Assembly (NCBI GenBank): GCA_021772235.1
Contig: JAJFMI010000123.1
Location: forward strand, 1-9,199
DNA: 9,199 nt
Direction of reading: 5' to 3'
From: Chlamydiota bacterium
Lineage (GTDB): Bacteria > Chlamydiota > Chlamydiia > Chlamydiales > JAJFMI01
Each line of letters starts with the position of its first letter. The first letter of the stretch is position 1. A program made the position numbers and the translations under genes. The notes below the pieces were generated by a model that saw only the letters and a program-made list of their open reading frames with translations, had not been told where the DNA came from and searched no databases. Below are positions 6,148 through 9,199 of the stretch, piece after piece.

Positions 6148-6176
6148 AATATAGACAACTATTGGATTTAATACAA
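6148..6176 (-). promoter_or_regulatory. Probable sigma70-type promoter of tRNA-Gln
   Basis: On the minus strand, TTGTAT (6176-6171) and TATATT (6153-6148) are separated by exactly 17 nt. The -10 box lies 16 nt before the first base of the tRNA. Both boxes are close to the consensus used by the chlamydial major sigma factor. The site lies within the 67-nt divergent spacer shared with glgA. Confidence 0.6.
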
Positions 6177-6198
6177 GTAGCTATCATATGTTAAAATT

Positions 6199-7482
6199 AT
6201 GAAGGTGATACATGTCGCATCTGAGATGCATCCCATAGCTAAAGTGGGTGGCCTGGCTGACGTAGTGCACGGCCTTTCTAAAGAATTGATTCGTATGGGC
6301 CACGAGGTGGAAGTGGTTCTTCCGAAGTACGAGACCCTCCTTTTGAGCCATGTAAAGGACCTTCAAAAAATTGATAGTCGATGGCATGGCAAAGTCGATC
6401 ATGTGCCTGTTACCTTTTTGGAAATGGAAAACATTTCTTTAAAAAGCATCTACGGCGAGCCAGATGACCCATCGCGCTTCATTGCCTTTTGCAAGGCAGC
6501 CGCCTCCTATATCAAAAAAGCCGATATTATCCACCTCCATGACTGGCCAACTTCTCTCCTCGCCACTCTCACAGATCACAAAACCGTTCTCACAATCCAC
6601 AACATGCAGCATCAGGGGCTCTGTGCCGGCGGGATTGGCCTGCCCGATCCGATCAATCCCGACCAAACAAACCTTCTGCGCACAGGCATTGAAAACGCCG
6701 ACAGTGTCACTACCGTCTCTCCCACCTACGCCAAAGAAATTCTTAGCACGCAAAAAGGCTGCAACCTCCAAGCCGTACTAAAGAAAAAAGGTGTCACCGG
6801 CATTCTAAATGGCATTGATACCGATTGGTGGGATCCCAAAATTGATCCCAATCTCCTTGTGCATTTTCCGCCAAATGTTGCGCAGGCAAAAATGCAAAAC
6901 CGCATCGCTTTGCAAAAAAAGTTGCAAATGGCACCTCCTAAAGGAAAGCTTGTTGCCGCTATCACGCGCCTCGACCCACAAAAAGGACCCACCCTTATTC
7001 GTGCAGGCCTCCACCATACACTTGAAAAAGGACACCAATTTATCCTTCTTGGCACGCCATCTACAGCGGAAATGGAAAAAGAATTCTCAACTCTGCAAAA
7101 AGAGTACGCAAACAATCCTAATGTACACTTTCACTTTGAATTTGATCACGCTCTAGGCCACATGCTTTACGCTTCATCAAGCTTAATCCTGATCCCCTCT
7201 ATTTTTGAACCATGCGGCCTCACACAAATGCTTGCAATGCGCTATGGCACACTTCCACTGGTACGCAAAACCGGAGGCCTTGCTGATACAGTCTTTGAAA
7301 AGATAAATGGGTTTGTATTTGAAAAGCCCGACGCCGTCGAACTCACAAGAGCCCTTGACCGCGCTTTTACCTGCAGCAACAGCAAATGGGAAATCTTGCA
7401 AAAAAATGCTTTAGAATCCGATTTTTCCTGGACAGCCTCGGCAAAGCGCTATCTTACAGAGTACCGGACCACGCTTTCTTAA
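6199..7482 (+). CDS. glgA: Glycogen synthase (GT5 family), short N-terminal domain
   Basis: Transfers glucose from a nucleotide sugar to the growing alpha-1,4-glucan. 427 residues, about 50 fewer than E. coli GlgA. Motifs in order: HVASEM at the N-terminus, KVGGLADV (15-22, nucleotide-sugar and glucan site), HLHDW (112-116), TIHNMQHQG, TTVSPTYAKEI, GILNGID (201-207), TRLDPQKG (256-263, phosphate-binding Arg257 and Lys262), and FEPCGLTQ (336-343) with RKTGGLADTV near the C-terminus. Most of the shortening is before HDW, which lies near residue 160 in E. coli. The start is firm because the first beta strand begins at Lys2, yet no Shine-Dalgarno sequence precedes it. In Chlamydia trachomatis GlgA can use UDP-glucose; the donor here cannot be told. 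It is divergent from tRNA-Gln and convergent with pgsA (29-nt overlap). Confidence 0.96.
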   Translation: MKVIHVASEMHPIAKVGGLADVVHGLSKELIRMGHEVEVVLPKYETLLLSHVKDLQKIDSRWHGKVDHVPVTFLEMENISLKSIYGEPDDPSRFIAFCKAAASYIKKADIIHLHDWPTSLLATLTDHKTVLTIHNMQHQGLCAGGIGLPDPINPDQTNLLRTGIENADSVTTVSPTYAKEILSTQKGCNLQAVLKKKGVTGILNGIDTDWWDPKIDPNLLVHFPPNVAQAKMQNRIALQKKLQMAPPKGKLVAAITRLDPQKGPTLIRAGLHHTLEKGHQFILLGTPSTAEMEKEFSTLQKEYANNPNVHFHFEFDHALGHMLYASSSLILIPSIFEPCGLTQMLAMRYGTLPLVRKTGGLADTVFEKINGFVFEKPDAVELTRALDRAFTCSNSKWEILQKNALESDFSWTASAKRYLTEYRTTLS

Positions 7483-8047
7483 TAACATTCTTGTGTGCCC
7501 ATAGATATTCTGCACCGGAAACAAGAGTGTAAAGGGCTGCAATAAGTACCGTATAAAAACTGAGTTTTTGGAAATCTACAAGCGTGATCTTATCAAATGC
7601 ATAAAATGCCATAGCGACTAAAATCACCAGCATCGTAAGCCCTTGAATAACCGCCTTAATTTTTCCAGAAATCCGTGCACTAAGCGCTACACCCCTTAGA
7701 GCGCAAACCGTCCTAAGCGTACTAATGAAACTATCTCGATAGAAAAAAACGAGAACGAGAACAATCGGCAAACCGACAATTCCTTTAGTGAAAGCAAAAA
7801 AAATCGATAGACGGGTAATGCTATCAGCCATCGGATCCAGCACCTTTCCGAGTTCCGTTACCTGATTCAATTTGCGAGCTAAATATCCATCTAGCAAATC
7901 CGTCAGTTCCGAAATCCCCAAAATAAGCAACAAGATGAAAGGCAGCCATTGCAGGCTAATGCCCCACGGCTCGTGAAACAAATAGAGCACGATAAATATC
8001 GGACTGAGGACAATACGAGTTAAAGTTAATATTAGAGCTATCTGCAT
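7454..8047 (-). CDS. pgsA: CDP-alcohol phosphatidyltransferase, probably CDP-diacylglycerol-glycerol-3-phosphate phosphatidyltransferase
   Basis: Integral membrane enzyme that makes phosphatidylglycerol phosphate, the first committed step to phosphatidylglycerol and cardiolipin. 197 residues. The CDP-alcohol phosphotransferase signature DLLDGYLAR...GKVLDPMAD is complete, with metal and substrate Asp residues at 50, 53, 71 and 75. Hydrophobic stretches at about 3-23, 34-48, 80-105, 133-150 and 162-180 fit the usual set of membrane helices. The start at 8047 directly precedes the first membrane segment; a weak GGATG lies about 8 nt upstream. Its 3' end overlaps the glgA 3' end by 29 nt, tail to tail. 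Chlamydia has a pgsA gene at this place next to glgA. A different CDP-alcohol acceptor is possible, but synteny favours PgsA. Confidence 0.9.
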   Translation of the reverse strand: MQIALILTLTRIVLSPIFIVLYLFHEPWGISLQWLPFILLLILGISELTDLLDGYLARKLNQVTELGKVLDPMADSITRLSIFFAFTKGIVGLPIVLVLVFFYRDSFISTLRTVCALRGVALSARISGKIKAVIQGLTMLVILVAMAFYAFDKITLVDFQKLSFYTVLIAALYTLVSGAEYLWAHKNVIKKAWSGTL

Positions 8048-8157
8048 TTACAAAACATCCACTAGCCAAAGAGTACCTGAGAGAGAGAAAACCCTCAAGC
8101 CTATTGAAAAATTTTCACCAACATATTACCATCGCCAGAAAATAAGAGGGGCAAAAC

Positions 8158-8610
8158 ATGCTTGCAACGATATTAGCACTAACCATTTCTGGAACACTAA
8201 TTAGCCCAGATGCCATTATCATCAAAGCCCCAGATGAAGACATTACCATCCTTTCCGGCACTCATATTGAGTCGGGTAAAGAAGTAGTAATTCGTGGAAA
8301 AAATATTTTTGCACCAGGCAATTCAACTATTCATGGCAAATATGTTGTCCTTCATCGAGCTAAGTTTCCTGATAACATACTACTGAACCACGTTAATGGG
8401 GTTCCATCATTTCAATCATTGTATATGGCATTTTGCGATTGTTTTCATAAGAGAACTGGAGTTGATGTTGATACAGAAATTGAGTACTTCTCTCACCTAA
8501 AGGACGCTCACGACTCATGGCCTAAATCGCTTAAGAAATATCATGATTCACTGCCGCGCAACTATATTTCGGAAAACGCCACGCCCCACATAGACCAGGA
8601 ACAGGAATAA
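8158..8610 (+). CDS. Small unknown protein, possibly exported, beta-rich N-terminal half
   Basis: 150 residues; I do not recognise a family. A good ribosome site (AAGAGGGG) lies 6 nt before ATG 8158, and a TAA stop lies in frame just upstream, so the start is firm and the gene probably real. The first 16 residues are hydrophobic (LATILALTISG), but the usual basic residues of a signal peptide are missing. Residues about 19-70 alternate short hydrophobic strands with Gly and turns (AIIIKAP, DITILSG, EVVIRGKNIFAPG, STIHGKYVVLHR), as in short right-handed beta-helix or solenoid repeats. The rest is polar, with two Cys in FCDCF and many His, and ends in an acidic tail (HIDQEQE). It stands alone on its strand, divergent from pgsA, 110 nt away. 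Confidence 0.65.
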   Translation: MLATILALTISGTLISPDAIIIKAPDEDITILSGTHIESGKEVVIRGKNIFAPGNSTIHGKYVVLHRAKFPDNILLNHVNGVPSFQSLYMAFCDCFHKRTGVDVDTEIEYFSHLKDAHDSWPKSLKKYHDSLPRNYISENATPHIDQEQE

Positions 8611-8633
8611 CTTCTTGGTGCGCGAAGCGCTAA

Positions 8634-8736
8634 CGGGTTGTTCTCACAAAACAGAATTGTGGTCCGGCCGCCATGAACAGTGTAAATAACACGGCTTGGC
8701 GGCCGGAATGCGATTGTGTGAAGCGAGAACAGCCCG
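8634..8736. repeat. 103-nt near-symmetrical hairpin with GC-rich core
   Basis: Three nested arm pairs share one centre near 8685. The outer pair is 12 nt, CGGGTTGTTCTC (8634-8645) with GAGAACAGCCCG (8725-8736), all paired with one G-T. The middle pair is 18 nt on each side, about half matching. The inner pair is a 10-bp perfect stem CCGGCCGCCA (8664-8673) with TGGCGGCCGG (8697-8706). GTGT-AAATA-ACAC lies at the tip. No T-run follows on either strand in the right place, so it is not a standard intrinsic terminator, though it lies between the 3' ends of two convergent genes. The core is much richer in GC than its surroundings. Confidence 0.75.
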
Positions 8737-8756
8737 AAAAAAAAGCTTTAGCTTTT
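8737..8756 (-). terminator. Weak intrinsic terminator of the glycosyltransferase gene
   Basis: On the minus strand, AAAAGC-TAAA-GCTTTT forms a 6-bp stem with a 4-nt loop that includes the TAA stop codon. It runs directly into eight T (8744-8737). The stem is AT-rich and so weak, and the 103-nt hairpin follows immediately and may help. Confidence 0.4.
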
Positions 8757-9199
8757 GCCGAGAGCTTCTTTGACGCTGCGCCACCACCATTTGAAAAATT
8801 GAATATGATTCTGCGCCACCCACCAAATCATCGCGCGCCCAAAACCAAAATGCTTGTAGATGACCTGGAGTCTTTCGATCGCCTCTTCAATAGCAGATTT
8901 GGGCGAAAACTTACTCAACTCATAGTCCGTTATGACGCGGTGCAAGTGCGTCTTTGTTAGACCAGATTTTTGAGAGAGACGGCAGAGAAAGTCATAATTC
9001 CCCTGATAGATAAAATGTGGACTGAGGCGGCCGACCTTATTGAAAAGCTCCTTGCGAAAAAAGTAGGGCAGCAAACTAGCGTGGTGCGGCACCTCTTCCA
9101 TTCCTGTAATTTTTGGCTCATGTATTTTGGGTTTTTTGACACCAAACTCTCTAAGAAGAATGGCAGAAATAATACAATCGGGGCGCTGTTTTTCAATAA
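8748..9199 (-). CDS. Probable family 2 glycosyltransferase, C-terminal part (5' end beyond window)
   Basis: The minus strand is open from the right edge to TAA at 8748, giving about 150 residues. The internal ATG at 9101 is not the start, because the frame continues upstream with sensible protein sequence (RPDCIISAILLREFGV). The block EEVPHHASLLPYFFRKELFNKVGRL followed by IYQGNYDFLCRLSQKSG matches the late part of GT-A fold GT2 enzymes: an aromatic/His region, F-F-R-[KR]-x-L-F-x-x-[VI]-G, then a [DN]-[YF]-[DE] acid motif where the catalytic base normally sits. Here that reads GNYDFLCRL. The last 40 residues are basic and Trp-rich (IWWVAQNH, FFKWWWRS) and may touch the membrane. Donor, acceptor and pathway cannot be told from this fragment; an envelope polysaccharide role is likely but unproven. 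Confidence 0.65.
   Translation of the reverse strand, partial: IEKQRPDCIISAILLREFGVKKPKIHEPKITGMEEVPHHASLLPYFFRKELFNKVGRLSPHFIYQGNYDFLCRLSQKSGLTKTHLHRVITDYELSKFSPKSAIEEAIERLQVIYKHFGFGRAMIWWVAQNHIQFFKWWWRSVKEALGKS

Noticed and set aside
6439..7401. Several antisense and alternative-frame ORFs of 72-129 codons.
   Set aside because: They lie wholly within glgA, whose frame carries all GT5 motifs; none has a ribosome site or recognisable protein features.
8634..8744. The palindrome plus eight A as an intrinsic terminator for the plus-strand gene.
   Set aside because: On the plus strand the stem is followed by A, not T. The T-run serves only the small minus-strand hairpin at 8737-8756.
8616..8745. 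Integron attC-like site, because of the imperfect palindrome and a GCTAAC near its left end.
   Set aside because: The matching GTTRRRY core at the other end is missing, and there is no integrase or cassette context.
8673..8960. Plus-strand ORF of 95 codons opposite the glycosyltransferase.
   Set aside because: It begins inside the palindrome without a ribosome site and is antisense to a better-supported coding frame.

Overview
The window looks like chromosomal DNA of a member of the Chlamydiota outside the classical family Chlamydiaceae. The main argument is gene order. On the minus strand, rplY(ctc)-pth-rpsF-rpsR-rplI-ispE follow one another, with glgA divergent from rplY and pgsA convergent with glgA. 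As I recall, this is the order in Chlamydia (pgsA-glgA-ctc-pth-rpsF-rpsR-rplI-ychB), and the ssb gene that usually sits between rpsF and rpsR elsewhere is absent. The heptose genes hldD and hldE argue against Chlamydiaceae proper, whose LPS core is Kdo-only, and favour an environmental (amoeba- or arthropod-associated) lineage. No database search was possible, so the taxonomic call is inference.

Layout. Positions 1-5798, minus strand: a nine-gene, nearly gapless array, in transcription order rplY, pth, rpsF, rpsR, rplI, ispE, a BMT5-like (DUF2431) gene, hldD and hldE (cut by the left edge). Most junctions overlap or lie within 10 nt, so translational coupling is likely. Positions 5799-6059: a gene-free stretch with a foldable rplY leader (5830-5890) and a long imperfect inverted repeat (about 5895-6055). 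Positions 6060-6131: tRNA-Gln(UUG), minus strand, with a good sigma70-type promoter. Positions 6199-7482: glgA, plus strand. Positions 7454-8047: pgsA, minus strand, tail-to-tail with glgA. Positions 8158-8610: a small unknown, possibly exported protein, plus strand. Positions 8634-8736: a 103-nt near-symmetrical hairpin. Positions 8748-9199: the C-terminal part of a probable family 2 glycosyltransferase, minus strand, cut by the right edge.

Functions. The core block serves translation (L25, S6, S18, L9, peptidyl-tRNA hydrolase, tRNA-Gln), isoprenoid synthesis (IspE), glycogen synthesis (GlgA) and phospholipid synthesis (PgsA). HldE and HldD act in the same ADP-heptose pathway for LPS core, and the edge glycosyltransferase may also serve the envelope.

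The least ordinary part is 1954-2841: a methyltransferase-fold protein of a mainly eukaryotic family, with an acidic Ser/Glu/Tyr-rich repetitive tail. It lies between ispE and hldD, and its 5' end seems to have replaced the normal 3' end of ispE. The two large inverted repeats are the other unexplained structures. I found no CRISPR array, insertion sequence or phage gene.
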